Shown here piece by piece: positions 45,644 to 54,400 of a stretch of DNA of 64,000 nt; positions within the stretch are counted from its first letter, which is position 1, and every line of letters begins with the position of its first letter. This DNA comes from Arenimonas oryziterrae DSM 21050 = YC6267. GTDB taxonomy: Bacteria; Pseudomonadota; Gammaproteobacteria; Xanthomonadales; Xanthomonadaceae. The stretch lies in the NCBI RefSeq assembly GCF_000420545.1, contig NZ_ATVD01000001.1, forward strand, positions 558,001 to 622,000. Reading direction: 5' to 3'. Both the position numbers and the translations under genes were made by a program. The notes beneath the pieces are model-generated. The model worked only from the letters and a program-made list of their open reading frames with translations. It did no database searches and was not told where the DNA came from.

Positions 45644-46879
45644 TCACCCCTGATGCCGCAAGGCCTCAATCGGATCCAGCTGCGAGGCTTTCCGCGCGGG
45701 ATAGAAACCGAAGAACAGGCCGGTGCTCACCGAGCAGATGACAGCAAGGGCCACGACCTTCCAGTCTAGCTGCACGGGCAATGACCCGAACTTGCTGACC
45801 GCGAGTGCGCCTAACGTGCCGATCGTCGTGCCGATCGCGCCGCCGCCGAAAGAGATGAGCATGGCTTCGGCGAGGAATTGGCGCTGGATGTCGCCAGGGC
45901 CAGCGCCGACCGACATGCGCAGGCCGATTTCGCGAATGCGCTCGGTCACCGAGACCAGCATGATGTTCATGATGCCGATGCCGCCGACGATCAGCGAGAT
46001 GCCGGCAACCGCACCGAGCAACAGGGACATGATGCGTGTCGTCGCGGTACGCGTGGCGACGATCTCGGCGATGTTGCGCACGTTGAAATCGTCCTCGGCC
46101 CCCGGTGCGATCTTGTGGCGCTCGCGCATGAGCGCCGCGATTTCTTCCTGCACATAGGACAGATCCTCGGCGCGCGTCACGCCGACCGCGATCTGCTGCA
46201 CGGCACCGGGCGGACGCGCGGTCGACCCCGACAACCGGCGTCGCGCAGTCTCCAGCGGAACGATGACGATGTCGTCCTGGTCCTGGCCGAAACCACCCTG
46301 CCCCTTCGCCGCGAGCACGCCGACGACAGTGAACGGTACCTTGCCGATGCGGATGCTCTGACCGAGCGCATCGCCTTCGCCGAACAGGTTTAGACGCACG
46401 GTCTCGCCGATCACGACCGATTTCGCGGCCGAGCTGTAGTCCTGCACGCCGAGGCCTTCGCCCTGCGCGAGTTTCCAGCCGTTGATGTCGAAGAAATCCG
46501 GCTGCACGCCCTGCCAGCTAGTCGACCAGTTGTTCTCCGCATACACCAGCTGGCTGCCGCCGCGGATGCCGGCGGCGACGTACTGCACTTCCGGGATCTG
46601 CGCGCGGATCGCGGCCGCATCGCCATCGGTCAGGGTCCACTGCTGGCCCGCACCGATGCGGATGCCGCCCTGGTTGCCGGCGCCAGAGCTGATGTCGAGC
46701 CGGTTCGAGCCCAAGCCCGACACCATCTTGTTGATTTCCGCCTGCGTGCCCTGTCCGACCGAGACCATGACGATAACCGCGGCGATGCCGATGATCACGC
46801 CCAGGGAGGTCAGCGCGCTGCGCAGCCAGTTGCCGCGCAGCGCGAAGACGGCGGTGCGCAGAGTGTCGTTGAGGGTCAT
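45644..46879 (-). CDS. MacB-type ABC transporter permease
   Basis: 411 residues from the ATG at 46879, which overlaps the ATPase stop as ATGA. Helix 1 near residue 20-40 (T-S-L-G-V-I-I-G-I-A-A-V-I), a large MacB periplasmic domain (about 45-270), then three FtsX-type helices: G-I-S-L-I-V-G-G-I-G-I-M-N-I-M near 295, a second near 345 and a third near 380, ending F-Y-P-A-R-K-A-S. Mechanotransmission permease for export of antibiotics, peptides or siderophores; here separate from its ATPase. Confidence 0.94.
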   Translation of the reverse strand: MTLNDTLRTAVFALRGNWLRSALTSLGVIIGIAAVIVMVSVGQGTQAEINKMVSGLGSNRLDISSGAGNQGGIRIGAGQQWTLTDGDAAAIRAQIPEVQYVAAGIRGGSQLVYAENNWSTSWQGVQPDFFDINGWKLAQGEGLGVQDYSSAAKSVVIGETVRLNLFGEGDALGQSIRIGKVPFTVVGVLAAKGQGGFGQDQDDIVIVPLETARRRLSGSTARPPGAVQQIAVGVTRAEDLSYVQEEIAALMRERHKIAPGAEDDFNVRNIAEIVATRTATTRIMSLLLGAVAGISLIVGGIGIMNIMLVSVTERIREIGLRMSVGAGPGDIQRQFLAEAMLISFGGGAIGTTIGTLGALAVSKFGSLPVQLDWKVVALAVICSVSTGLFFGFYPARKASQLDPIEALRHQG

Positions 46880-47571
46880 GCGCTCGCTCCGGCTTCGTGC
46901 AGCTCGCCGTCGCGCATCACGCAGGTGCGGTCGGCGTGTTCGGCGACGTGCGCGTCGTGGGTGATCAGCACGATGGTGTGGCCTTCGGTCTTCAGGCGCT
47001 TGAACAGCGCGAGGATCTCTTCGCCGGTTTTGGAATCGAGCGCACCGGTGGGTTCGTCGGCAAGGATGATCGGCGGCTTGTTGATCAGCGCACGCGCAAT
47101 CGCCACGCGCTGCTGCTGGCCGCCGGACAGTTCGCCCGGGATGTGGTTCGCGCGTCCACCCAGGCCGACGGCTTCGAGCGCGGCACGCGCAAGCGGCTCG
47201 CGTTCGGCCAGCGGTACGCCGGCATAGGCCAGCGGCATCATGACGTTGTGCACCGCGTCCATGCGCGAGAGCAGGTTGAAGCCCTGGAATACGAAGCCGA
47301 GCTTCTGCAACCGCAGCTTCGCCAACGCCTCGCGATCGAGCGTGGCGACATCGACGCCATCGCACAGATAGCGGCCCGCGGTGGGCTGGTCGAGACAGCC
47401 GATGAGATTCATCAGCGTCGACTTGCCCGAGCCCGAGGGGCCCATGATCGCGACGAATTCGCCGGGACCGATCTTCAGGTCAACTTTGTTCAAGGCCACC
47501 ACCTCGGCTTCGCTGCCGGGGTGATAGACCTTGCTCAGTGCCTGGGTTTCGATGACCAGGGCGGGATTCAT
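46876..47571 (-). CDS. MacB-type ABC transporter ATPase
   Basis: 231 residues. Walker A G-P-S-G-S-G-K-S-T near 44, Q-loop near 95, signature L-S-G-G-Q-Q-Q near 148 and Walker B I-I-L-A-D-E-P near 170, followed by H-D. It powers the permease encoded next, with which it overlaps by four bases. It also overlaps the adaptor gene upstream by four bases, so all three are coupled. Confidence 0.96.
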   Translation of the reverse strand: MNPALVIETQALSKVYHPGSEAEVVALNKVDLKIGPGEFVAIMGPSGSGKSTLMNLIGCLDQPTAGRYLCDGVDVATLDREALAKLRLQKLGFVFQGFNLLSRMDAVHNVMMPLAYAGVPLAEREPLARAALEAVGLGGRANHIPGELSGGQQQRVAIARALINKPPIILADEPTGALDSKTGEEILALFKRLKTEGHTIVLITHDAHVAEHADRTCVMRDGELHEAGASA

Positions 47572-49094
47572 GGCGTGGCGGTCGGTCGCGCGTTGCCGAT
47601 GATGACCAGGTCGCCCTCGACCAGTCCCTCGCCCATGATTTCGGTGCGCGTGCCATCGGAACTGCCGATGCGCACAGTGACTTTCTCGGGCTTGCCGTCG
47701 ACGAGCTTGTACACCGGCGCGCGCTTGGCGGTCGCCAGCGTGAGCAGTTCGGCATCCCAGCGCGCCTGCTGCTCGGCGGTGAGCGTGGCGCGGAACGGTG
47801 CGAACGCCTGCTTCATGCGCTCGCCCATGCGACGCGAGGCATCGCCGCTGTTGCCATTGCCGCCACCGGGACGCTGTCCGCCCGGCGGACCGCCGAACGT
47901 GCGCGAGGCCTGGCCATTGGCGGACGCGGCCGCCATCGCACTGCGCATCGCTTCAGCGCGCTGGCGCATCGCGGCCACGGCCTCGTCGAACGCGGCGCGC
48001 TGCGTCGCATCGAGCTTGAGGCCGTCGGCGACCTTGACCAGGCTTTCGGAAATCATCGCGCCGCTGCGCGCCTGACCGGCGGCGCCGGCCGTCGGTTCGT
48101 CGGTGGCGTCGGCGGGCTTGAAGCGCAGCGCGGCGTTGGCGACGCTGAGCACGTTTTGACGATTGCTGATCTCGATCTCGGCATTCGCCGTCATGCCCGG
48201 CAGCAGGGTCTGGTCGTTGTTCTCGACCTTGACCACGACCGGATAGGTGATCACGTTCGAGGTGTTGGTCGCGGCCAGACGCACCTGCTTGACCTCGCCG
48301 CGGAAGTTGCGATCCGGGAATGCGTCGACGGTGAACTTCACCGGCAGACCGTCCTTGACCTGGCCGATATCGGCCTCGTCGATGGCGAGCACGATTTCCA
48401 TCTGCGACAGGTCGCCGGCGATCTTGAACAGCACCGGCGTCTGCAGACTGGCCGCGACGGTCTGGCCCGGTTCGACGGCACGTTGCAGGATCACGCCATC
48501 GACCGGCGAGCGGATCACGGTCTTTTCCAGATCCAGACGCGCGCTGTCGACATTCGCGACCTGCTGCTGCACCTGCGCATTGGCCGACACGATGCGGGCA
48601 CGCGCCTGGTCGCGCGCGGCGAGGGCGGCGTCGGCATCGGTGCGCGACACCAGCTGACGCTTGGCCAGGTCGGCCTTGCGCGCGTAGTCGGCTTCGGCAT
48701 TGCGGGCGCTGGCCTGGGCTTCGTTGAGACTGGCGCGGGCGCTGGCAAGCGAAGCGGCGGCCTGGTCCAGGCGTGCCTGGAAGGTGCTCGGATCGATGCG
48801 CGCGATGACCTGGTCTTTCTTGACGGCGTCGTTGTAGTCCACTTCGACCGACTGCAGGATGCCCGACACCTGCGTGCCGACATCGACGGTCGCGGTCGCG
48901 CTGAGCGTGCCAGTCGCGGAGATCGCGGTGCGGATTTCGCCGCGTTCGACGGCCGCCGTGCGATAGCCCAGGCCATCGTCGCCCTTGCTCCTGCCGAAGA
49001 ACCAGCCGCCCAGGACGAGGATGGCCACGAGAATGATCAGCGGCCAGAGCCAGCGGCGCGGCGTAGAGGCGGATTTGCGAGCTTGGGACGACAT
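47568..49094 (-). CDS. MacA/HlyD-type periplasmic adaptor with helical insertion
   Basis: 508 residues, against about 370-400 for usual MacA proteins. Membrane anchor at about 16-33, lipoyl/barrel parts (G-T-L-S-A-T near 62, G-Q-T-V near 210), coiled-coil hairpin at about 105-195, and a beta-barrel to about 325. Residues about 328-458 form an insertion rich in Ala, Arg, Glu and Gly, including an L-T-A-E-Q-Q segment reminiscent of LTxxQ motifs of CpxP/Spy proteins. The membrane-proximal domain resumes at A-P-V-Y-K-L-V-D-G-K. It links the ABC permease to an outer-membrane channel not encoded here. Confidence 0.93.
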   Translation of the reverse strand: MSSQARKSASTPRRWLWPLIILVAILVLGGWFFGRSKGDDGLGYRTAAVERGEIRTAISATGTLSATATVDVGTQVSGILQSVEVDYNDAVKKDQVIARIDPSTFQARLDQAAASLASARASLNEAQASARNAEADYARKADLAKRQLVSRTDADAALAARDQARARIVSANAQVQQQVANVDSARLDLEKTVIRSPVDGVILQRAVEPGQTVAASLQTPVLFKIAGDLSQMEIVLAIDEADIGQVKDGLPVKFTVDAFPDRNFRGEVKQVRLAATNTSNVITYPVVVKVENNDQTLLPGMTANAEIEISNRQNVLSVANAALRFKPADATDEPTAGAAGQARSGAMISESLVKVADGLKLDATQRAAFDEAVAAMRQRAEAMRSAMAAASANGQASRTFGGPPGGQRPGGGNGNSGDASRRMGERMKQAFAPFRATLTAEQQARWDAELLTLATAKRAPVYKLVDGKPEKVTVRIGSSDGTRTEIMGEGLVEGDLVIIGNARPTATP

Positions 49095-49195
49095 TCCAGA
49101 TCCTCGGAAAGATTCAATCGGCGATTTTAGCCCAGCGCATCGGCCGGACGGTCACGGGTTGGACCGCCGGCGCGCGATGAGGTTCGGTACTGAGC

Positions 49196-50485
49196 TCAGG
49201 ATGCCGCGGGGAAGCGAATGGTCGCAGTCGTTCCGTGACCGGGTTCACTTTCGATGACGACGGGCCAGCCGTAGCGCTCGGACAGACGGCGGACGATCGA
49301 CAGGCCGATGCCCTGCCCGTCCTTGCGCCGGTCGCCGCCGCGATAGAAGGGTTCGAACACCTTCGCCAGTTCTTCGCGGCTCATGCCCACGCCGGTATCG
49401 CGCACTTCGATGCTGCCGCGCTTGACCGTGACCAACACCTTGCCGTGGTCGGTGTAGTGACAAGCATTGCGCAGCAGGTTGCCGAGCAGCACCGACAACA
49501 CGCGCGAGGGCGCGTGCAATTCGAAATCGGCTTCCTGCACGTGCTCGAGCTCGATTTCCTTGCCAGAGAGCAGCGGACGTACCTTTTCGATCTCGTCGCG
49601 CACGACGTCGCTGACCGGGAAATCCTCGTCGGGCAGGCCGGTATCGCCCTCGCGCGCGAGGATCAGGAAACTCTCGATCAGGGCCTCCATGTCGCGGCCG
49701 GCATTCTGGATGCGGCCCAGCGACCGGCGCGACAGCGGCGACAGACCTTCGTCGCCGGACATCATGTCGCTGGCCACGCGGATCACGGTCAAGGGCGTGC
49801 GCAATTCGTGCGAGGCATCGCGGGTGAAATTGCGCTCGCGCTCGACGAAGCTGCCGATGCGCGAACCGAATTCGTGCAGGGACGAGGCCAGGGCCAGGGC
49901 CTCGCCTTCGACATCGCCGGGCAGATTCTCCGGCTTGATCGCATCGACATCGGGATGGTCCGGGTCCCATTGCTGCACCTGGCTCGCCAGCCAGATGACC
50001 GGCGACACCGCACGTTTGGAGGCGCGATAGGTCGACCACGCGATCACGTATACGACCGCCAGCACCAGGGCCAGCGGCGCCATGCCGAACCAGAACGCGA
50101 GCGAGTCCACCTGCTCTTGTTTGAACAGCAGATACAGGCGCTGATCGCCGCGATCCTCGACCAGCACGAGCGACCCGCCCTGCGCGCGCGGCAGGCTGTG
50201 GAAGCCCGGGTCAAGCCGACGCAGCTGCGCCGGCAACACCGCGACGTGCCCCGACTGCACGAGATAGCCAGTCATGTTGTAGGTGTCGGGCACCTCGGCC
50301 TGCGGATCGGCGACGCGCCGGTCCCAGAAATGCACGGCTTCTTCCTGCAGCGCGCGCTGGATCAGCACGTGCTTGAGCACGGCCGAGGCGCCATAAACGC
50401 CCAAGACCGCCGCGAAACTGATCGCGGCGGCCTGCAGGATGAAGGCGACCCATATCTTGCGGCGCAGGCCGCTGCGTTCGGTCAT
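49196..50485 (-). CDS. Sensor histidine kinase
   Basis: 429 residues. Membrane helices at about 12-33 and 130-150 flank a periplasmic sensor of about 95 residues; a HAMP-like linker follows. His226 in D-A-S-H-E-L-R-T-P is the phosphorylation site; the ATPase lobe has N-L-L-R-N-A (N box), D-T-G-V-G-M and G-Q-G-I-G-L-S. It overlaps the regulator gene by four bases and lies 101 bases before the adaptor gene, so it may control the exporter. The signal is unknown; QseC/PhoQ-like assignment cannot be made. Confidence 0.95.
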   Translation of the reverse strand: MTERSGLRRKIWVAFILQAAAISFAAVLGVYGASAVLKHVLIQRALQEEAVHFWDRRVADPQAEVPDTYNMTGYLVQSGHVAVLPAQLRRLDPGFHSLPRAQGGSLVLVEDRGDQRLYLLFKQEQVDSLAFWFGMAPLALVLAVVYVIAWSTYRASKRAVSPVIWLASQVQQWDPDHPDVDAIKPENLPGDVEGEALALASSLHEFGSRIGSFVERERNFTRDASHELRTPLTVIRVASDMMSGDEGLSPLSRRSLGRIQNAGRDMEALIESFLILAREGDTGLPDEDFPVSDVVRDEIEKVRPLLSGKEIELEHVQEADFELHAPSRVLSVLLGNLLRNACHYTDHGKVLVTVKRGSIEVRDTGVGMSREELAKVFEPFYRGGDRRKDGQGIGLSIVRRLSERYGWPVVIESEPGHGTTATIRFPAAS

Positions 50486-51195
50486 GTCGACGAGGGATGG
50501 TCGAGGTCGGCGATGCGGTAGCCGGCGGTCTGCACGGTATGCAGCAGCTGTTTTTCGAAGGGACGATCGATCGCCTTGCGCAGGTTGTACAGATGGCTGC
50601 GCAGCGTGTCGGAATCGGGCAGACCATCGCCCCAGATCTCGCGCTCGATGTCGCGGCGGGTGACCACGCGCGGCGATTCACGCATGAGGATGCTCAGCAG
50701 GCGCAGACCGATCGGCGACAGCTGCAGATCGCGGCCTTCGCGCGTGACCCGCAGGCTGGCGGTGTCGAGCACGAGGTCACCGACCTTGAGCACTTCGGCG
50801 CTGACCTGGCGACGATCGCGGCGGATCAGGGCGCGCACGCGCGCTTCGAGTTCCTGGATCGCGAAGGGTTTGACGAGATAGTCGTCGGCGCCGGCATCGA
50901 GACCATTGACCTTGTCCGACAGCGTGTCGCGCGCCGTGAGCATGAGCACGGGCGTGGATTTTTTCGCCTCGTTGCGCAGCTTGCGGCAGACCTCGAGACC
51001 ATCGAGTCGCGGCAGCATCAGGTCGAGCACGATGACGTCGTAACTGTTGTCGGCCGCAAGCCGGTAACCGTCCATGCCGTCGCCGGCGTAGTCGACACCG
51101 AAGCCCTTGGACTCCAGGTATTCGCCGACCATTTCGGACAGGCTGCGGTTGTCTTCGACCAACAGAATCAGACCGGCAGGATCGTCGCGTCGCAT
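50482..51195 (-). CDS. OmpR-family response regulator
   Basis: 237 residues. Receiver domain with acidic pair Glu14/Asp15, phosphoacceptor Asp58 in V-L-D-L-M-L-P-R and Lys in L-V-K-P-F near 108; a C-terminal winged helix (about 135-230) with the R-x-x-L-x-x-x-I-W-G pattern. Its partner kinase overlaps it. Likely DNA-binding regulator of this locus. An inverted repeat lies 18-35 bases upstream of its start. Confidence 0.96.
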   Translation of the reverse strand: MRRDDPAGLILLVEDNRSLSEMVGEYLESKGFGVDYAGDGMDGYRLAADNSYDVIVLDLMLPRLDGLEVCRKLRNEAKKSTPVLMLTARDTLSDKVNGLDAGADDYLVKPFAIQELEARVRALIRRDRRQVSAEVLKVGDLVLDTASLRVTREGRDLQLSPIGLRLLSILMRESPRVVTRRDIEREIWGDGLPDSDTLRSHLYNLRKAIDRPFEKQLLHTVQTAGYRIADLDHPSST

Positions 51196-51212
51196 GGCTC
51201 ACCTCGGGTGAC

Positions 51213-51242
51213 GTGAAGAAGATGTCTTCAGCTTTGTGAAGA
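51213..51242. promoter_or_regulatory. Candidate operator upstream of the response regulator gene
   Basis: TGAAGA (51214-51219) and TCTTCA (51225-51230) form an inverted repeat with five-base spacer, and GTGAAGA recurs 23 bases on (51236-51242). It lies 18-47 bases upstream of the regulator start on the minus strand, where autoregulatory sites of OmpR-type proteins are often found. Confidence 0.35.
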
Positions 51243-51299
51243 TTACACGTCGACCCAGGTGATTCCCTTGTGAACACCCGGTCCCCGGGGGCGGGCCGC

Positions 51300-51305
51300 T
51301 AGGAT
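51300..51305 (+). promoter_or_regulatory. Possible -10 element of the DUF486 gene
   Basis: TAGGAT in a CCGCTAGGATGG context, 29 bases before the ATG at 51335. No clear -35. Confidence 0.3.
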
Positions 51306-51334
51306 GGGCGCTTTCCCGGAACCGGACCCCGACC

Positions 51335-51685
51335 ATGCCCGCCACCTTTTCCAGCTACTTCCTGCCCGTGTTGTTGCTCGTGGGTTCGAACGTCTTCATG
51401 ACCCTGGCCTGGTACGGCCACCTGAAATTCACCGACCGGCCGATCTGGACCGTCATCGCGGTCAGCTGGGGCATCGCTTTCTTCGAATATTGCCTGCAGG
51501 TGCCGGCCAACCGCCTGGGCCATGTCGTCTACAGCGCGCCGCAGCTCAAAGGCCTGCAGGAAGTGATCACCTTGGTGGTGTTCGCGGGGTTTTCGGTCTG
51601 GTACCTGGGCGAGCCGCTGAAGTGGAACCACGTCGCGGGCTTCGTGCTGATCGTGGTGGCGGCGTTCCTGATCTTTCTCGACTGA
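51335..51685 (+). CDS. DUF486/DMT-type small membrane protein
   Basis: 116 residues with four hydrophobic segments, like half of a drug/metabolite transporter. L-L-V-G-S-N-V-F-M-T-L-A-W-Y near residue 14 and A-N-R-L-G near 58 are typical of the DUF486 family. It ends three bases from the convergent DUF962 gene. Substrate unknown. Confidence 0.88.
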   Translation: MPATFSSYFLPVLLLVGSNVFMTLAWYGHLKFTDRPIWTVIAVSWGIAFFEYCLQVPANRLGHVVYSAPQLKGLQEVITLVVFAGFSVWYLGEPLKWNHVAGFVLIVVAAFLIFLD

Positions 51686-51688
51686 TCG

Positions 51689-51991
51689 CTAAAAGCGGAT
51701 CTTGCCGATCAGCATGTCCTTGTACATCACCCAGTCGCCGGCAAAGGAATAGAACGGGTGCTTGAACGTCGCCGGCTTGTTCTTCTCGAAAAAGAAATGC
51801 CCGACCCAGGCGAACCCGTAGCCACATAGCAAGGCGTACAGCAGCCACCACGGACTGCCCGTGCGCACCAGCATCACCACGCAGCCCAACACCAGCGAGC
51901 TGCCGACGAAGTGCAGGCGGCGGCAGGTGCGATCGCTGTGCTCGGACAGGTAGTACGGATAGAAATCGCTGAAGTTCGCGAACTGGCTCAT
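51689..51991 (-). CDS. DUF962/Mpo1-like membrane protein
   Basis: 100 residues from the ATG at 51991. F-Y-P-Y-Y-L-S-E-H start, R-R-L-H-F-V-G near 23, two membrane segments, F-A-W-V-G-H-F-F-F-E-K-N-K-P-A near 60 and F-A-G-D-W near 83 match the DUF962 family. Yeast Mpo1 in this family is a dioxygenase acting on 2-hydroxy fatty acids through conserved His residues; the bacterial role is inferred only. Confidence 0.9.
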   Translation of the reverse strand: MSQFANFSDFYPYYLSEHSDRTCRRLHFVGSSLVLGCVVMLVRTGSPWWLLYALLCGYGFAWVGHFFFEKNKPATFKHPFYSFAGDWVMYKDMLIGKIRF

Positions 51992-52137
51992 GGCAGCACC
52001 CCGTCGGTTGCGGCCATTGTTCGCGACTTGCCCGGCACCGGCAAGCGCCGGGCCACCGGGTCCGCGGCGAACGACATTGACCGCGCCGCCGCGGACAGCG
52101 ACCCTAGGCCCCTCGCTGCTTCCCGGGGAGGGGAAAC

Positions 52138-54201
52138 ATGGGCAAGACCGCCGCTCGGACGGGCTGGATCGCATTCGCACTGCTGGGCGCCGTCTGCCTG
52201 GCGCAACTGGCCCTGCACCGCGGCGAAAGCATCAATGCCGTCTGGCTGGTGACCGCGGCGATTTCGGTGCTGGCGATCGGCTATCGCTTCTACAGCCGCT
52301 ACATCGCCGATCGCGTGCTCGGCCTCGACGCCCTGCGCGCCACACCGGCGCTGCGTCGCAATGACGGACTGGACTACGTACCGACCGATCGCTGGGTGGT
52401 GTTCGGCCATCATTTCGCAGCGATCGCCGGCGCCGGCCCCCTGGTCGGGCCCGTGCTCGCGGCGCAGATGGGCTATCTGCCCGGCACCTTGTGGATCCTG
52501 GTCGGCGTCGTGCTCGCAGGCGCCGTGCAGGACATGCTCGTGCTGTTCTTCTCGGTGCGCCGCGACGGCCGCTCGCTCGGCGAGATGATCCGCAGCGAAC
52601 TGGGCAATGCCGCCGGCGCGATCGCGATGATCGGCATCCTGATGATCGTGCTGATCCTGCTGGCGGTGCTCGCGCTCGTCGTCGTCAAGGCGCTGGCGGC
52701 GAGTCCCTGGGGCACGTTCACGGTCGCGATGACGATTCCGATCGCGGTGTTCATGGGCGTGTACCTGCGCTATCTGCGCCCGGGACGCATCCTGGAGATA
52801 TCGGCGATCGGCGTAGTGCTGCTGCTCGCGGCGATCTGGCTGGGCGGCGTGGTCGCGGCCGACCCGGCCTGGGCGCCGGTGTTCACGCTGGAAGGAAAAA
52901 CGCTCGCGTGGCTGCTGATCGGCTACGGCTTCATCGCCGCCGTGTTGCCGGTGTGGCTGTTGCTCGCGCCACGCGACTATCTGTCGACCTTCCTGAAGAT
53001 CGGCACGGTCGTCCTGCTCGCATTCGCGGTGTTCGTGGCGATGCCGGAACTGAAGATGCCCGCGCTCACGACCTACATCGACGGCACCGGCCCGGTGTTC
53101 ACCGGCTCGCTGTTTCCGTTCCTGTTCATCACGATTGCCTGCGGGTCGGTCTCGGGTTTCCATGCCCTGGTCGCTTCGGGCACGACGCCGAAACTGCTCG
53201 CCGACGAATCCCAGGTGCGCCTGGTCGGTTACGGCGGCATGCTCATGGAAGCCTTCGTCGCGATCACTGCCCTGGTCGCGGCCTGCGCGCTGGACCCGGG
53301 CCTGTATTTCGCGATGAATTCGCCCGCCGCCCTGATCGGCACCGACGTCACCCAGGCGGCCAGCACGATCAGCAGTTGGGGTTTCCTGATCACGCCCGAT
53401 CAGCTCAACCTCGCCGCGCAACAGATCGGCGAAACCACCCTGCTCTCGCGCACCGGCGGCGCACCCACGCTTGCCGTGGGCATGGCGCAGATCCTGCACG
53501 GCCTGGTGCCCGGCCAGGGCATGCTCGCGTTCTGGTACCACTACGCGATCCTGTTCGAAGCGCTGTTCATCCTGACCACGGTCGATGCCGGCACGCGTGT
53601 GGCGCGTTTCATGATCCAGGACCTCGCCGGCATGGCGTATGCGCCGCTGCAGCGCACGGACTCCTGGGCAGCGAACCTGTTTGCCACGGCGATCGCGGTC
53701 ACCGGCTGGGGCTATTTCCTGTACCAGGGCGTCACCGATCCCTTGGGCGGCATCAACTCGCTCTGGCCGCTATTCGGCATCGCCAACCAGATGCTCGCCG
53801 GCATCGCGCTGAGTTTCTGCTGCGTGGTGCTGGTGAAGATGAAACGCGAACGCTACCTGTGGGTGCCGCTGCTGCCGACCGCCTGGTTGCTGGTCTGCAC
53901 GCTGACGGCCGGTTGGCAGAAGCTCTTCCACGACGATCCGCGCATCGGCTTTCTCGCCGCGACGCGGAAATTCGGCGACGCCGCTGCCCGCGGTGAAGTC
54001 CTGGCACCGGCGAAATCCCTGGCCGACATGCAGCGCGTGGTCACCAACAACCAGGTCGACGCGGTGCTGTGCGTGCTGTTCATCGTCGTGCTGTTGACGG
54101 TCGTGGTGCTGGGTCTGCGCGCTGCCTGGCGTGCGCGCAGCAGTGCGCAATCCTGTGCCTGCGAAACGCCGTACGTCAGTGTTGCGCAGGCGGGAGGCTG
54201 A
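52138..54201 (+). CDS. cstA: CstA-family carbon starvation/pyruvate transporter
   Basis: 687 residues with about 15-18 membrane helices. The family imports pyruvate (BtsT/CstA). H-H-F-A-A-I-A-G-A-G-P-L-V-G-P near residue 85, G-G-V-x-D family charged positions, and F-H-A-L-V-A-S-G-T-T near 340 are recognisable. A strong GGGGAGGGG precedes the start. Followed after one base by a small YbdD-type gene, as usual. Confidence 0.95.
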   Translation: MGKTAARTGWIAFALLGAVCLAQLALHRGESINAVWLVTAAISVLAIGYRFYSRYIADRVLGLDALRATPALRRNDGLDYVPTDRWVVFGHHFAAIAGAGPLVGPVLAAQMGYLPGTLWILVGVVLAGAVQDMLVLFFSVRRDGRSLGEMIRSELGNAAGAIAMIGILMIVLILLAVLALVVVKALAASPWGTFTVAMTIPIAVFMGVYLRYLRPGRILEISAIGVVLLLAAIWLGGVVAADPAWAPVFTLEGKTLAWLLIGYGFIAAVLPVWLLLAPRDYLSTFLKIGTVVLLAFAVFVAMPELKMPALTTYIDGTGPVFTGSLFPFLFITIACGSVSGFHALVASGTTPKLLADESQVRLVGYGGMLMEAFVAITALVAACALDPGLYFAMNSPAALIGTDVTQAASTISSWGFLITPDQLNLAAQQIGETTLLSRTGGAPTLAVGMAQILHGLVPGQGMLAFWYHYAILFEALFILTTVDAGTRVARFMIQDLAGMAYAPLQRTDSWAANLFATAIAVTGWGYFLYQGVTDPLGGINSLWPLFGIANQMLAGIALSFCCVVLVKMKRERYLWVPLLPTAWLLVCTLTAGWQKLFHDDPRIGFLAATRKFGDAAARGEVLAPAKSLADMQRVVTNNQVDAVLCVLFIVVLLTVVVLGLRAAWRARSSAQSCACETPYVSVAQAGG

Positions 54202-54202
54202 G

Positions 54203-54397
54203 ATGATTCCGACGATTCGCAGCCTCGGCAGGAAGCTTGCACAAACGGCCCGCCTGGCCTGCGGCGTGCCCGACTACGACGCGTATCTCAAGCATCAGCG
54301 CGAGAAGCACCCCGATGCCGCACCGATGAGTTACGAGGCGTTTTTCGCCGATCGCCTGCAGGCGAGATATCGCCGCGGCGCCTCGCGCTGCTGCTGA
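54203..54397 (+). CDS. YbdD/YjiX family small protein
   Basis: 64 residues from the ATG at 54203, one base after the cstA stop. A-C-G-V-P-D-Y-D-A-Y-L-K-H near residue 19 and M-S-Y-E-A-F-F near 42 match the DUF466 family, which nearly always accompanies cstA/btsT and is needed for full pyruvate uptake in some bacteria. Ends with a C-C pair. Its end meets mazG (convergent, three-base gap). Confidence 0.93.
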   Translation: MIPTIRSLGRKLAQTARLACGVPDYDAYLKHQREKHPDAAPMSYEAFFADRLQARYRRGASRCC

Positions 54398-54400
54398 CTC

